In this document: piece after piece, positions 19,101-26,292 of the stretch | How the letters are laid out: each line of letters opens with the position of its first letter | Position numbering within the stretch: position 1 is the first letter of the stretch | Origin: Nostoc foliaceum FACHB-393 | GTDB lineage: Bacteria; Cyanobacteriota; Cyanobacteriia; Cyanobacteriales; Nostocaceae | DNA: 64,000 nt | Direction of reading: 5' to 3' | NCBI RefSeq assembly: GCF_014698505.1 | Contig: NZ_JACJTD010000028.1 | Span: forward strand, 39,793-103,792 | Notes under the pieces: generated by a model | The model's database searches: none | What the model was told of the DNA's origin: nothing | Seen by the model: only the letters and a program-made list of their open reading frames with translations | Translations under genes and position numbers: made by a program

Positions 19101-19769
19101 GATTTTTTTGGATAAGTCACCATTTGCGATCGCAGTTGCAACTTCGGCAATGTTGCGAACTTGTCCGGTAAGATTACCAGCCATCAAGTTAACGTTATCA
19201 GTCAAATCTTTCCAAGTGCCAGCAACACCTTGCACTTCGGCTTGAACGCCCAACTTCCCTTCGGTTCCTACCTCACGTGCAACCCGTGTTACTTCCGAAG
19301 CAAAAGAACCAAGCCGATCTACCATCGTGTTAACGATATTAGCAGTTTGCAGAAACTCACCTTGAAGGGGTCTGCCATCGATTTCTGTTGCGATCGTTTG
19401 CGATAAGTCACCATTGGCGACTGACCGAATTACCCGAGTAGTTTCAGCCGTTGGTTGAACTAAATCTGTAATGAGAGTATTGACAGAAGTAACGCAATGT
19501 GACCAAGAACCATGAACATCTCCGAGAGAGGCGCGTTCAGCAATTTTGCCTTCTTTGCCGACAACGTTACCAATCCGTTGTAGTTCTGCCGCCATTCGCT
19601 CATTCTGGTGAATAATATCATTGAGCGTATCAGCGATTTTCCCCGCTACACCAGTATGATCTATGGGCATCCGAGCAGAGAAATCACCCTGTTTAACAGC
19701 ATTCAGCGTTCTTAGTAGCTGATTTAAATCTAGATTATCGCTGTCTCTAGTTAACTGTTCGGTTGCCAT
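13173..19769 (-). CDS. Giant soluble poly-HAMP hybrid histidine kinase (Nik1/Os-1-like sensor region)
   Basis: 2198-residue signalling protein without a transmembrane segment. Residues 1-180 hold two divergent HAMP-like units. Residues 181-1275 are twelve tandem units of 92 residues (GVAGTWKDLTDNVN...NGDLSKKITVDVKGEI...VAREVGTEGKLG), the sensor arrangement known from fungal group III kinases (Nik1/Os-1), which respond to osmotic stress. Then come a GAF domain (about 1290-1440), a Leu/Glu/Gln coiled coil, HisKA with SHELRTPLN (His near 1530), HATPase_c (NLLSNAFKF, DTGIGIAP, GGTGLGLSI), and three receiver domains with phospho-acceptor motifs LLDIRLPEMDG (~1862), VLDLGLPDMTG (~1980) and LMDVMMPEMDG (~2126). 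A repeat-derived linker lies before the first receiver. Start has AGAGATAAGG upstream. The kinase at 50757-54401 shares everything from GAF to the last receiver and the identical tail LLSLLRVWLYR. It should osmosense or stress-sense, but the ligand is inferred only. Confidence 0.92.
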   Translation of the reverse strand: MATEQLTRDSDNLDLNQLLRTLNAVKQGDFSARMPIDHTGVAGKIADTLNDIIHQNERMAAELQRIGNVVGKEGKIAERASLGDVHGSWSHCVTSVNTLITDLVQPTAETTRVIRSVANGDLSQTIATEIDGRPLQGEFLQTANIVNTMVDRLGSFASEVTRVAREVGTEGKLGVQAEVQGVAGTWKDLTDNVNLMAGNLTGQVRNIAEVATAIANGDLSKKITVDVKGEILELKNTVNTMVDQLNSFASEVTRVAREVGTEGKLGVQAEVKGVAGTWKDLTDNVNLMAGNLTAQVRNIAEVTTAVANGDLSKKITVDVKGEILELKNTVNIMVDQLNSFASEVTRVAREVGAEGKLGGQAEVRGVAGTWKDLTDSVNFMAGSLTAQVRNIAEVTTAVANGDLSKKITVDVKGEILELKNTINTMVDQLNSFASEVTRVAREVGTEGKLGVQAEVRGVAGTWKDLTDNVNLMAGNLTGQVRNIAEVATAIANGDLSKKITVDVRGEIFELKNTINIMVDQLSSFASEVTRVAREVGSEGKLGVQADVRGVAGTWKDLTDSVNFMAGSLTAQVRNIAEVTTAVATGDLSKKITVDVKGEILELKNTINTMVDQLNSFASEVTRVAREVGSEGKLGVQAEVKGVAGTWKDLTDSVNFMAGSLTAQVRNIAEVTTAVATGDLSKKITVDVKGEILELKNTINTMVDQLSSFASEVTRVAREVGTEGKLGVQAEVKDVAGTWKDLTDSVNFMAGSLTAQVRNIAEVTTAIANGDLSKKITVAVKGEILELKNTINIMVDQLNSFASEVTRVAREVGSEGKLGVQADVRGVAGTWKDLTDSVNFMAGSLTAQVRNIAAVTTAVANGDLSKKISVDVKGEILELKNTVNTMVDQLNSFASEVTRVAREVGTEGKLGVQAEVKGVAGTWKDLTDSVNFMAGSLTAQVRNIAEVTTAVANGDLSKKITVDVKGEIQELKNTINTMVDQLNSFASEVTRVAREVGTEGKLGVQAYVRGVAGTWKDLTDNVNSMAGNLTGQVRNIAEVTKAVANGDLSKKITVDARGEILDLKNTTNTMVDQLSSFASEVTRVAREVGTEGKLGGQAQVQGVAGTWKDLTDNVNSMAGNLTAQVRGIARVVTAVANGDLKRKLMLDAKGEIETLAETINEMIDTLATFANQVTTVAREVGIEGKLGGQARVPGAAGTWKDLTDNVNELAATLTTQLRAIAEVATAVTKGDLTRSIAVEALGEVAILKDNINQMIANLRETTQKNTEQDWLKTNLAKFTRMLQGQRDLETVSKLILSELAPLVGAQHGVFFLMDSAENTAYLKLISSYAYRERRHLANRFHLGEGLVGQCALEKERILLTDVPSDYVRITSGLGEASPLNAVVLPVLFEGQVTAVIELASFRRFSEIHLTFFDQLTESIAIVLNTIAASMRTEELLKQSQSLAEELQTQQNELRETNKRLEQQAQSLKTSEDLLKGQQEELQQTNAELEEKAELLAIQKQEVERKNREIEQARMSLEDKAEQLALSSKYKSEFLANMSHELRTPLNSLLILAKLLADNIDHNLTAKQVEYSQTIYSAGTDLLALINDILDLAKIESGTMSIDMTQMPLSELGDQIERTFRQIAQNKGLAFAIEFTPELPNSIYTDVKRLQQVLKNLLSNAFKFTEQGEVRLRIAVAKQGWSNDQETLNRAQNVIAFSVSDTGIGIAPDKQKVIFEAFQQADGSTSRRYGGTGLGLSISREIARLFGGEIKLVSQPGQGSTFTFFFPQLISDSTSTFPTPGSAQTRLIASVPTTSHSPLLNDDRAAIERGDRVLLIVEDDINFARILLEMAQQQGFKVITAQTGSTGLMLAQQFQPSAVLLDIRLPEMDGWTVLDRLKHDPNTRHIPVHIMTVEEGRQRGLQLGAIAYLQKPLTSETISEALAKIKGFVERQIKNLLVVEDDDTQRLSIVELIGNSDVATTAVGTGTAALEAIRSQHFDCLVLDLGLPDMTGFELIEQIKLLPHGKNLPIIVYTGREISKVQETELRRIAETIIIKDVRSPERLLDETALFLHRVQANLPAPKRQILEQLHSIDYLLAGKKALIVDDDVRNIFALTSMLERYQIQVLYAENGIAGITLLETTPDIDVVLMDVMMPEMDGYETTRLIRQNEQFQSLPIIALTAKAMQGDREKCIEAGASDYITKPVDTEQLLSLLRVWLYR
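14383..14450. repeat. Compound repeat in frame within the poly-HAMP kinase gene
   Basis: A GTGGGGAGTGGGAAGT word, a CAGACGCAATTAATCGCGTC palindrome and a second GAGTGGGAAAT word follow each other. In the kinase frame they encode TPGSAQTRLIASVPTTSHSP, about residues 1774-1796, exactly between the ATPase domain and the first receiver domain. The same position in the paralogous kinase (50757-54401) has a different linker. Confidence 0.75.
15950..19229. repeat. 276-bp tandem repeat array coding the HAMP units
   Basis: Twelve consecutive units of 276 bp (92 codons), of which the first ten are nearly identical at protein level and the last two have diverged. Two unit subtypes alternate irregularly (DNVNLMAGNL versus DSVNFMAGSL), which suggests past duplication of multi-unit blocks. 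Such an array is prone to unit gain or loss by recombination. Confidence 0.92.
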
Positions 19770-19814
19770 AGCCTTATCTCTAAAGAATTTCCTGGGTTTT
19801 GGTGTTTAAAGAAG

Positions 19815-20190
19815 GTTTTCTCAAAGCAGAAAGTTGATTTTAACTGCTTTTAGGTTTTCTGGTACTCGTTATAGCAACAAATCTTAGGTAATCTGATTAG
19901 CTTGGAGTACGTCATTATTTAACTGCTGAATGTCCCCAGTAGTTGCTGTGCATAGCACAGAGGTTCGTGAAGCTGAGTTTAAACCCGGCTCATCACTGAG
20001 GCCAATCAGTTTTACAGCCAGTTGTGTAAAACTTTTAGCGAGGTTAGTTTGTTTAGCTTTAATAACCAAAATACTATTTTGGTTGTAGAGATAATAATCA
20101 AGTTTACCTTTTAGTTTGTTCTCTTGAATTAGTCACTCAATATTCCGGTTTACACTCGTAATGTGTACTAACTCTAATGATAACGAGGGA
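19815..20190 (-). pseudogene. Remnant of a PD-(D/E)XK-like cyanobacterial protein
   Basis: The minus strand reads LIQENKLKGKLDYYLYNQNS, then ILVIKAKQTNLAKSFTQLAV, continuing to TATTGDIQQL and, after stop codons, DLLL and RVP. This follows the pattern of a cyanobacterial family with GxLDY...LVVIEAK...GFTQLAVELI...TTGDIWQF...DLxLYRVP, which looks like a restriction-type nuclease core (D then ExK). Here the catalytic glutamate has become lysine (IKAK), stops interrupt the frame (about 20133, 19884, 19869) and no start codon is visible. Family recognition is from memory and not searched. Confidence 0.45.
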
Positions 20191-20249
20191 AATTAAAATT
20201 TCTCAAAGGGCAACGCAGGAGGGCTTGATCAACTGCATTGGTAATCTCT

Positions 20250-20320
20250 TTTGTAGAGATGGCGATTTATCGCGTCTCTCTAACGTGTCAGTTTTTATAC
20301 GCGATAAATCGCTACATGAG
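20250..20320. repeat. Degenerate palindromic repeat pair in spacer
   Basis: TGTAGAGATGGCGATTTATCGCGTCTC followed 30 bp later by ACGCGATAAATCGCTACA, both of the GAGACGCGAT family. They lie between the decayed gene and the 84-bp tandem repeat. The first word is shown here only by its core GGCGATTTATCGCGTC. Confidence 0.6.
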
Positions 20321-20400
20321 GGGTTTCTAGCTTATCCCAAGCGTAGTTTAGTTGATTTCACTTAGACTATATTTTATTTCCGGTAATAAATAGATTCATA

Positions 20401-20632
20401 AGTTCGTTACAACAATTGCTGCAATGATTTAAGCCTTTCTTATACATGGAAGAACATTTGTTGCAAAGCATTAAACAATTGCAGCAACGGCTTATACATT
20501 TGTAAGAAAGACTTAAGCCTTTCTTATACATGGAAGAACATTTGTTGCAAAGTATTAAGCATTTGCAGCAACGACTTATACATTTGCAAGAAAAACTTAA
20601 GCCTTTCTTATACATGAAGGAATCTTAGCTGC
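20401..20632. repeat. 84-bp tandem repeat (2.7 copies), possible coiled-coil gene remnant
   Basis: AAGCCTTTCTTATACATG starts at 20431, 20515 and 20599, an exact 84-bp period (28 codons). On the plus strand it reads LKPFLYMEEHLLQSIKHLQQ then RLIHLQEK, an amphipathic Leu-rich 28-mer, with one CAA changed to TAA and no good start. On the minus strand it gives a Cys-rich 28-mer (MYKKGLS...CNKCSS). The plus frame looks more protein-like, so this may be a decayed gene with coiled-coil repeats. The function is unknown. Confidence 0.6.
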
Positions 20633-20675
20633 AAAGGTTTAAATTTTTACAACCTCAAGCGTAAAAGCGTAGGCA

Positions 20676-20750
20676 TAGCCCGTCGTAGATATCGCTTTCA
20701 ATACGGTTCGGTTCAGCAAAGACGCGATAAATCGCCGTCTCTACAATAAT
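20676..20750. repeat. Spacer repeats: TAGCCCGTCGTAGA word and half MITE
   Basis: TAGCCCGTCGTAGATATCGC (20676-20695) recurs with one change at 28729-28748. It is followed by CAATACGGTTCGGTT, the left end of the 9449-9587 element, and a GACGCGATAAATCGCCGTC palindrome, without the right terminal repeat. Confidence 0.6.
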
Positions 20751-20777
20751 TTTTATTAATGGTTAGGCATCTACTTT

Positions 20778-23700
20778 CTAAACCGTCACGCCCTCCAACT
20801 CCTCATCTGTCAACTCATATAATTGCCGCAACTTATCTAACTTATCAGTATCAGCTTCCCAGAAACCCCGCCCATGCGCCTCCAACATTCTCCCTAAAAT
20901 ATTGCGAAAAGCTTCAGGATTTGCCTTACGCAATTTATCCGCCATCTCTGCATCTAACGCATAAGTATCAGCCGCTTGGTCATAAACCCAATCATCGGTA
21001 AAATCGGCAGTACCACCCCAACCAATCAACGCCGTCATCCGTTGGGAAATTTCAAACGCACCACCAGAACCTTGATTCGCCATCGCTTGCGCCCATTTGG
21101 GATTTACCAACTTGGTGCGATACTCCATTCGCAGCAAATCATCTAAATTGCGGGGTGTAGTATCCTTCGAGAAACTTTCCACAAAGCTGGTTGTAACCTT
21201 CTTACCGCTTTGTTTTTCTGCTGCCTTTTTCAAACCACCCGTATTGGCGTAATATTCTTGAATATCAGTTAAACCATATTCTACCGAATCGATTTCTTGA
21301 ACAATGCGATCGCTAGTTTTTAACAATGTATTCAAAATTTCCGGTCTAGCTTGACCTTTATCTTCTCTCCCGTAGCTGAATACATTGCGACTTTGCCAAG
21401 TATTGCCTAACTCTTCACCAGATTCCCAGTTACCATCAACCACCCTATCATTTACCAAAGAACCAAAATCACCCGCCGGATTAGAAAACAATCTCGCTGA
21501 TGCATTTTCCACCCCTTGGGCTTTTAAAGCTAAAGCATGTCTTCTAATAAAATTCTGATCATCCGGTTCATCAGCATCAGCCGCCCGTTGAAATAAATCA
21601 TCCAACAATTCGATGATATTGACAAAACTATCTCGGAAAATTCCAGACAAATTACCCAACACATCAATGCGGGGATGTCCAACTTCCATCAACGGCTTTA
21701 ATTCATAACGAACAATTCTGCCAGTTCCTTCCTTAACAGGTTCAGCCCCCACCAATTCCAACAGAATCCCCAAAGATTCACCCTTAGTTTTAATCGCATC
21801 CAATCCCCACAACATCACCGCCACCGTTTCTGGATATGTCCCATGTTCATCCAAATGCTGGGCGATAATTTTTTGAGCAATTTCTCGTCCCCGTTCATAA
21901 GCAGCAGGTGAAGGCATCCGATAAGGATCTAAAGCATGAATATTTCTTCCAGTCGGTAACACACCAGCCCCATCCCGCAACAAATCTCCACCAGGCGCAG
22001 GCGGAATATATTCCCCATTCAACCCCCTTAACAAATTCGTCAACTCATCAGTAGATTGCATCAACAAATCCCTTATTAACCTTTCCTCCTCCTCTCTTTC
22101 TTCTTTGCGTCCTTTGCGCCTTTGCGGTTCGTTTTCTTCCTCTTCCCCCCCAAAATATGCCTCCAAATACGATCCTAATTCCTCCTCATTCGGTGCTTCC
22201 CCCAAAGTATGCAACCCAGAAGAAAACAACCGATTCTCTAAAACTTGTAAATATTCGTACAACTCCACCAAATAATCATCAAAAGCATGACTGCTAAACA
22301 TCCGAATATTTTCGGGAGTAAACGCAATACCCAACCGTTTAGCATCCTCAAACGGACAATCTGCATCTAAACCAGAGTCCACAATTTTTTTACAAATGCC
22401 TTCCTTAAGCACATAATTCTTTTGCGGATCTTCACGATACTCCGAAATCAAATCCCGCAATGCCACCAATTCCTTATATAAACCTGCGCGACCATAAGGC
22501 GGTACATTATGAGAAATCAACACACCATAACCGCGACGTTTTGCCAACATCGATTCCGAAGGATTATTCGCTGCATATATATATAGATTAGGCAAATTTC
22601 CTAACAGAATATCCGACCAAGAATAACCCGTATTCCCCAACGGAGAACCAGGCAACCATTCCACCGTTCCATGCATCCCAAAGTGAACTATAGCATCAGC
22701 TTCAAAGTCATTTTGCAGCCATTTATAATAAGCTGCATATTGGGGATGGGGCGTTAAATCTCGTTCAAACATTAAGCGCATGGGATCACCTTGTATCCCT
22801 AATGGTGGTTGTACACCTATCCACACATTTCCTAATTGCACACCGCCAATCTGGAATTCGTCGCCATAAGTTTTAATTCCAGTTCCCGTGAGAGATTTCC
22901 ATTGTTTTTCGATGCGGGAAGTTTGCAGATATCCCAGCCATTTTTCTAATGTACGGGCGTTAACAGATACCGGGATATTCTCCGCGTCATTTAAAGATTC
23001 ATCCGCCTCTTTCACCCAGCGAATCAATTCTTCCCCATCTTCTGGTAAATCTCCGACGGTGTAACCTTGTTCTTTGAGTGCATGGAGAAACTTCAGCAAA
23101 CTACGCGGGACATTTAATAATGCAGCTGTGCCTACAGCACCATAACCCGGTGGGAACCCATATAAAATGATGGCAATCTTGCGTTCCGATGCAGGTTTTT
23201 GCCGCAAAGCCACCCAAGTTTTCACCCTACTAATTAATCGCTGCACCCGTTCGGGAACCAGATAAATATTTTCGCCCACTAAACCACCGAGGGGAACGGT
23301 ATCAATAGCCCCATCCAATTCTGGTAATGCGTACAACACCACACTTTGCAAACCGCCGACACCTTGGCGCGTCCACGAGTAAATATCTTGAATTAATAGT
23401 GGTGCAGCAACAATATAAGGTACATTCTTGGCAGTGAGGATGCGTTTTGCTACTTCTATCTGACGGCCTGCTTCCATTGAACCAGCCGGGCCACCCACCA
23501 GAGGAAAGCCAATTGTAGAGACGATCGCATCTACTTTTACTGCTTCACTTGATAGTGAGGGAGTTTCTATATTACCTAGTTGTCGTTGCTGAATTTCATA
23601 GTCGGTTGTCATTAAATCTCGTACCGCCACATGTCCTTCTACGCCGTTGATGAAGATGGGTAAAGGAGTTAAGCCAGCTTTTTCAAAACTGCGAATTAGT

Positions 23701-24470
23701 TGGGGAATGTAGGGTTGTTTGGTGATGACGTGTTTGCGGTAGAGTAAAATTCCAACAACAGGTTTTGTAGAGACGCGATTCATCGCGTCTCTACAATGGG
23801 TTTTATACCATTCCAAATATTGGCGGGGGGATTCAAAAAACCCTTGATAGTCGGGGTGGAGTAATCCGATGTTGGGGGTTTCAATTAGCGGGGGAATGTC
23901 GCCGACTTTTAAATCTAAGTATTTTTCTGCTAGTGTCCAGAATAATGAAGCGACGTTTTCTGGGCCGCCTGCATTCCAGTAACCATAGATAATTAACCAG
24001 TTTCGTAAGTCCTGAACTTTTTGCACTGGGACATATTTCAGTAGTTTGGGGCCAATTTTTAAGAAGCTGATGTAACCAGCGAGTTTATCTTCTTCTCGTC
24101 CATTGCTAAATTTGTCGAGGATGAATTTTACTGGTTTGGGCATTCCTTTGGGTTTGTCGCCAATGGCAAATATACCCAACTTGGTTAAACTCATCAATTC
24201 CAAGGCTGACTCAAAGACTAAGCGAATGGGAATTTGGGAAATGCGATCGCGCAGCCACACAACTTGGTCATAATCAAACAGGAGGCTACCGAAAAACACA
24301 TCAGCCCCATCAAGTGCTGCTTCTACCTCAGTGCGTTTGTTGGTAAGATCGCGATCGCTAAATACCCGAATATCCAACTCAGGACAGCGAGAGTTAGCCA
24401 AAAAGGCTGCTTTTCTGTACAAGTCAGCGTTGAACGATTCAAACCCAGCAACCAAGACGATGCGTTTCAT
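20778..24470 (-). CDS. Magnesium/cobalt chelatase large subunit, ChlH/BchH/CobN family
   Basis: Porphyrin- or corrin-binding large subunit that inserts Mg2+ (or Co2+) with an AAA+ partner complex. The N terminus (MKRIVLVAGFESFNADLYRK) is a DUF3479 domain as in ChlH/BchH. The CobN/Mg-chelatase core is clear: VQPPLGIQGDPMRLMFERDL, HFGMHGTVEWLPGSPLG with conserved His/Glu, YAANNPSESMLAKRRGYG and the C-terminal RNILGRMLEAHGRGFW. At 1230 residues it is shorter than the usual ChlH (about 1330), so it is probably the second, non-housekeeping paralogue of cyanobacteria; a cobaltochelatase role cannot be excluded. Two repeat-derived inserts are in frame (about residues 225-236 and 774-796). No metal or cobalamin riboswitch was recognised in the 240 bp upstream. 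Confidence 0.85.
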   Translation of the reverse strand: MKRIVLVAGFESFNADLYRKAAFLANSRCPELDIRVFSDRDLTNKRTEVEAALDGADVFFGSLLFDYDQVVWLRDRISQIPIRLVFESALELMSLTKLGIFAIGDKPKGMPKPVKFILDKFSNGREEDKLAGYISFLKIGPKLLKYVPVQKVQDLRNWLIIYGYWNAGGPENVASLFWTLAEKYLDLKVGDIPPLIETPNIGLLHPDYQGFFESPRQYLEWYKTHCRDAMNRVSTKPVVGILLYRKHVITKQPYIPQLIRSFEKAGLTPLPIFINGVEGHVAVRDLMTTDYEIQQRQLGNIETPSLSSEAVKVDAIVSTIGFPLVGGPAGSMEAGRQIEVAKRILTAKNVPYIVAAPLLIQDIYSWTRQGVGGLQSVVLYALPELDGAIDTVPLGGLVGENIYLVPERVQRLISRVKTWVALRQKPASERKIAIILYGFPPGYGAVGTAALLNVPRSLLKFLHALKEQGYTVGDLPEDGEELIRWVKEADESLNDAENIPVSVNARTLEKWLGYLQTSRIEKQWKSLTGTGIKTYGDEFQIGGVQLGNVWIGVQPPLGIQGDPMRLMFERDLTPHPQYAAYYKWLQNDFEADAIVHFGMHGTVEWLPGSPLGNTGYSWSDILLGNLPNLYIYAANNPSESMLAKRRGYGVLISHNVPPYGRAGLYKELVALRDLISEYREDPQKNYVLKEGICKKIVDSGLDADCPFEDAKRLGIAFTPENIRMFSSHAFDDYLVELYEYLQVLENRLFSSGLHTLGEAPNEEELGSYLEAYFGGEEEENEPQRRKGRKEEREEEERLIRDLLMQSTDELTNLLRGLNGEYIPPAPGGDLLRDGAGVLPTGRNIHALDPYRMPSPAAYERGREIAQKIIAQHLDEHGTYPETVAVMLWGLDAIKTKGESLGILLELVGAEPVKEGTGRIVRYELKPLMEVGHPRIDVLGNLSGIFRDSFVNIIELLDDLFQRAADADEPDDQNFIRRHALALKAQGVENASARLFSNPAGDFGSLVNDRVVDGNWESGEELGNTWQSRNVFSYGREDKGQARPEILNTLLKTSDRIVQEIDSVEYGLTDIQEYYANTGGLKKAAEKQSGKKVTTSFVESFSKDTTPRNLDDLLRMEYRTKLVNPKWAQAMANQGSGGAFEISQRMTALIGWGGTADFTDDWVYDQAADTYALDAEMADKLRKANPEAFRNILGRMLEAHGRGFWEADTDKLDKLRQLYELTDEELEGVTV
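22078..22148. repeat. Interspersed repeat in frame within the chelatase gene
   Basis: A block TTCTTTGCGTCCTTTGCGCC followed by TTTGCGGTTCG encodes a highly charged peptide NEPQRRKGRKEEREEEERL (about residues 774-796). The word family is also seen in the MITE-like element at 7063-7153. The insert lies in a loop between EAYFGGEEEE and IRDLLMQSTDELTNLLRGL. Confidence 0.7.
23763..23800. repeat. Palindromic repeat in frame within the chelatase gene
   Basis: GAGACGCGATTCATCGCGTC encodes CRDAMNRVST in the sequence WYKTHCRDAMNRVSTKPVVG (about residues 222-237). The expected family sequence goes directly from a YLxW-like helix to a KPxVGIL-type strand, so the repeat forms an added loop. Confidence 0.8.
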
Positions 24471-24714
24471 GCCTGTAAGCTACGAAATATTTCTTTACTT
24501 AAATTTTAAACGTGCTTTCAGGTTGAGTGTTAAATATCTACCTACAGATTCTGGTCAGTAATTCCTTGAGATAGTTAGGGCTTTACTATCACCAATGCCT
24601 TTCGGATGAGCTGAATTTTTGGCTACTTTTTAATACAGCAATGTTAACAATGCTTATAATCAGCCTTTGAGACGTTGTTATTTTTCTTAGTTCATGGTTG
24701 CTGATGCACACTTT

Positions 24715-26292
24715 TTATCTTTTCTTACCTTCTCCCAAAACTTCTATATCTTCATCTTCCGAAACTGGATTCTCCCAAAATAATTGCTGAGTAACTTGCT
24801 TTTTTTGGATTATGTTAATTAATTTATCTCCATTTTTCAACAACCACAAATATCTTTGTATGCCAATAGGTTCATTGAATGGAAACATAAGTAGTTCTGG
24901 ATAAAATCTTTTAATTAAATCATTGGTAAGCATTTGATGACGCTTATAATCGGGCGGCAAACTTAACATTATTTCCATAATTTTACGATGAGAGAAGGGA
25001 GATATACGGAAGGCATTATTTACATGACCATACTGTTGTGGGCCAGCCCAACATCCTAATCTCAGTTCTATGAATACAATGTCTAGTACTGTAAAAGTAT
25101 TTTTAATTGGTAAATTACTCAGCCATTTATTTGCTTGCTCTTTGAGGTAAGGAGTAGCTGGAACGTCAATTCTTCGTAAAAGTTCACTTGGGGAGAGATA
25201 AGTGGATTCTGTATCTGAAACGCGCCAATAAAGTGAACGTCCAACTTCGCCAGCCAGTCCAAGTAATAATCCACGTGAAGAATCTAACTGTTTAATTGTC
25301 CGAGCATTTTTCCACGAATTTCCAGCAACACAATTTCCGGTTCTATACAACCATTCATTTAGTTCTGTTTCCGTTGCCTCTTCAAATTCTATAACCCTAT
25401 AATTTAATTTAAACCTTTTTGCCATTTGAGAGGCGACTTCACAATCGAGTCTTCCTCCTTTAGTAGGTATTCTTATGGTGAAAAATTCAATATTTTGGAG
25501 ATATTCTCGCGCACATGCTAAGAGCATTCGTGAGTCTCTTCCAGCTGTTAATGCCATATAAACCGGAGCATTCTTAGCAAATGCTGCGATATTATTCTTT
25601 ACAATAGAGCCAATTTCATATATGGAACTATCAACATCTTGAGCCGTAGTTATTTCGTCGGTAAGCCAATGTCTTGTTGATTGCCAATTATCCAAATCTA
25701 AAAAATGATTGGGTAATAGTCGTTCAACTGAATGTCTTGGCGTTAAACCAAACGGATACCAGTTATCCTTTATAGGAATATCTAGTGAATTAATTAACTC
25801 ATAATTATCTTTAGAATCTTCCGAATATGGAATTAAGACTGTTGATGAAGCAGCAATTTGCTGTTCAGCACAGAATACTATTGCTAGAGAACCTAAGGGA
25901 TCTAAATAAACACGCGAGATATTCCCTGTGAGAAAAATCGCAACGAAACGTCCACCAAAGGCATAAAGTGATGATTCCAGTTGAGAAGCAGCGCTGCTAT
26001 CCTCTAGAGACACTGACATCTGTAGGCTTTTCTTCAGCAATAGACCATTTGTATTAATTGGATAGCCGAGTAACCATCCTATAAATGAGGAATCAGAAGC
26101 CAGAATTTCTATTACTGGCAAATCTTGATGGAATCCTAAGCACCAAGAACTATTACGTCGTATATTCCAATTTTCTGGTATATTATTTTCTGTTTTACAT
26201 AAAATAAACTGTTGGATTAAGACATCATGATTAATAGTCATAACTATCCGTCCCATAAAAAAGAAATACTTTATAGCATTTTCATATATCAT
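24715..26292 (-). CDS. Asparagine-synthase-like (PP-loop ATPase) protein
   Basis: C-terminal half resembles the ATP-pyrophosphatase domain of asparagine synthetase B: YMALTAGRDSRMLLACA (PP-loop with the SGGxDS pattern altered to AGRDSR, about residue 247), then EFFTIRIPTKGGRLDCEVASQMAKRF. The N-terminal half looks like a degenerate Ntn-type domain (FGGRFVAIFLTGNISRVYLDPLGS) without an N-terminal catalytic Cys, so it should not use glutamine. Such proteins often modify peptides or surface saccharides in secondary metabolism. Codon use is AT-rich compared with neighbours and there are no linked partner genes, hinting at horizontal origin. In-frame ATGs exist at 26292, 26256 and 26241; the first is given but the last (MTINHDVLIQQ) is equally possible. 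Confidence 0.6.
   Translation of the reverse strand: MIYENAIKYFFFMGRIVMTINHDVLIQQFILCKTENNIPENWNIRRNSSWCLGFHQDLPVIEILASDSSFIGWLLGYPINTNGLLLKKSLQMSVSLEDSSAASQLESSLYAFGGRFVAIFLTGNISRVYLDPLGSLAIVFCAEQQIAASSTVLIPYSEDSKDNYELINSLDIPIKDNWYPFGLTPRHSVERLLPNHFLDLDNWQSTRHWLTDEITTAQDVDSSIYEIGSIVKNNIAAFAKNAPVYMALTAGRDSRMLLACAREYLQNIEFFTIRIPTKGGRLDCEVASQMAKRFKLNYRVIEFEEATETELNEWLYRTGNCVAGNSWKNARTIKQLDSSRGLLLGLAGEVGRSLYWRVSDTESTYLSPSELLRRIDVPATPYLKEQANKWLSNLPIKNTFTVLDIVFIELRLGCWAGPQQYGHVNNAFRISPFSHRKIMEIMLSLPPDYKRHQMLTNDLIKRFYPELLMFPFNEPIGIQRYLWLLKNGDKLINIIQKKQVTQQLFWENPVSEDEDIEVLGEGKKR

Noticed and set aside
15943..19406. Row of plus-strand frames of 60-105 codons opposite the HAMP array
   Set aside because: They repeat every 276 bp because the minus-strand gene does; they are antisense shadows with no starts or ribosome sites of their own.
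20367..20615. Cys-rich minus-strand frame over the 84-bp repeat (28-residue unit with CNKC)
   Set aside because: Looks like a metal-binding peptide, but the plus frame is more protein-like and no ribosome site is present. Kept only as a repeat.
24471..24714. Possible cobalamin riboswitch ahead of the chelatase gene
   Set aside because: No B12-box or other conserved riboswitch core was found in the 244 bp.
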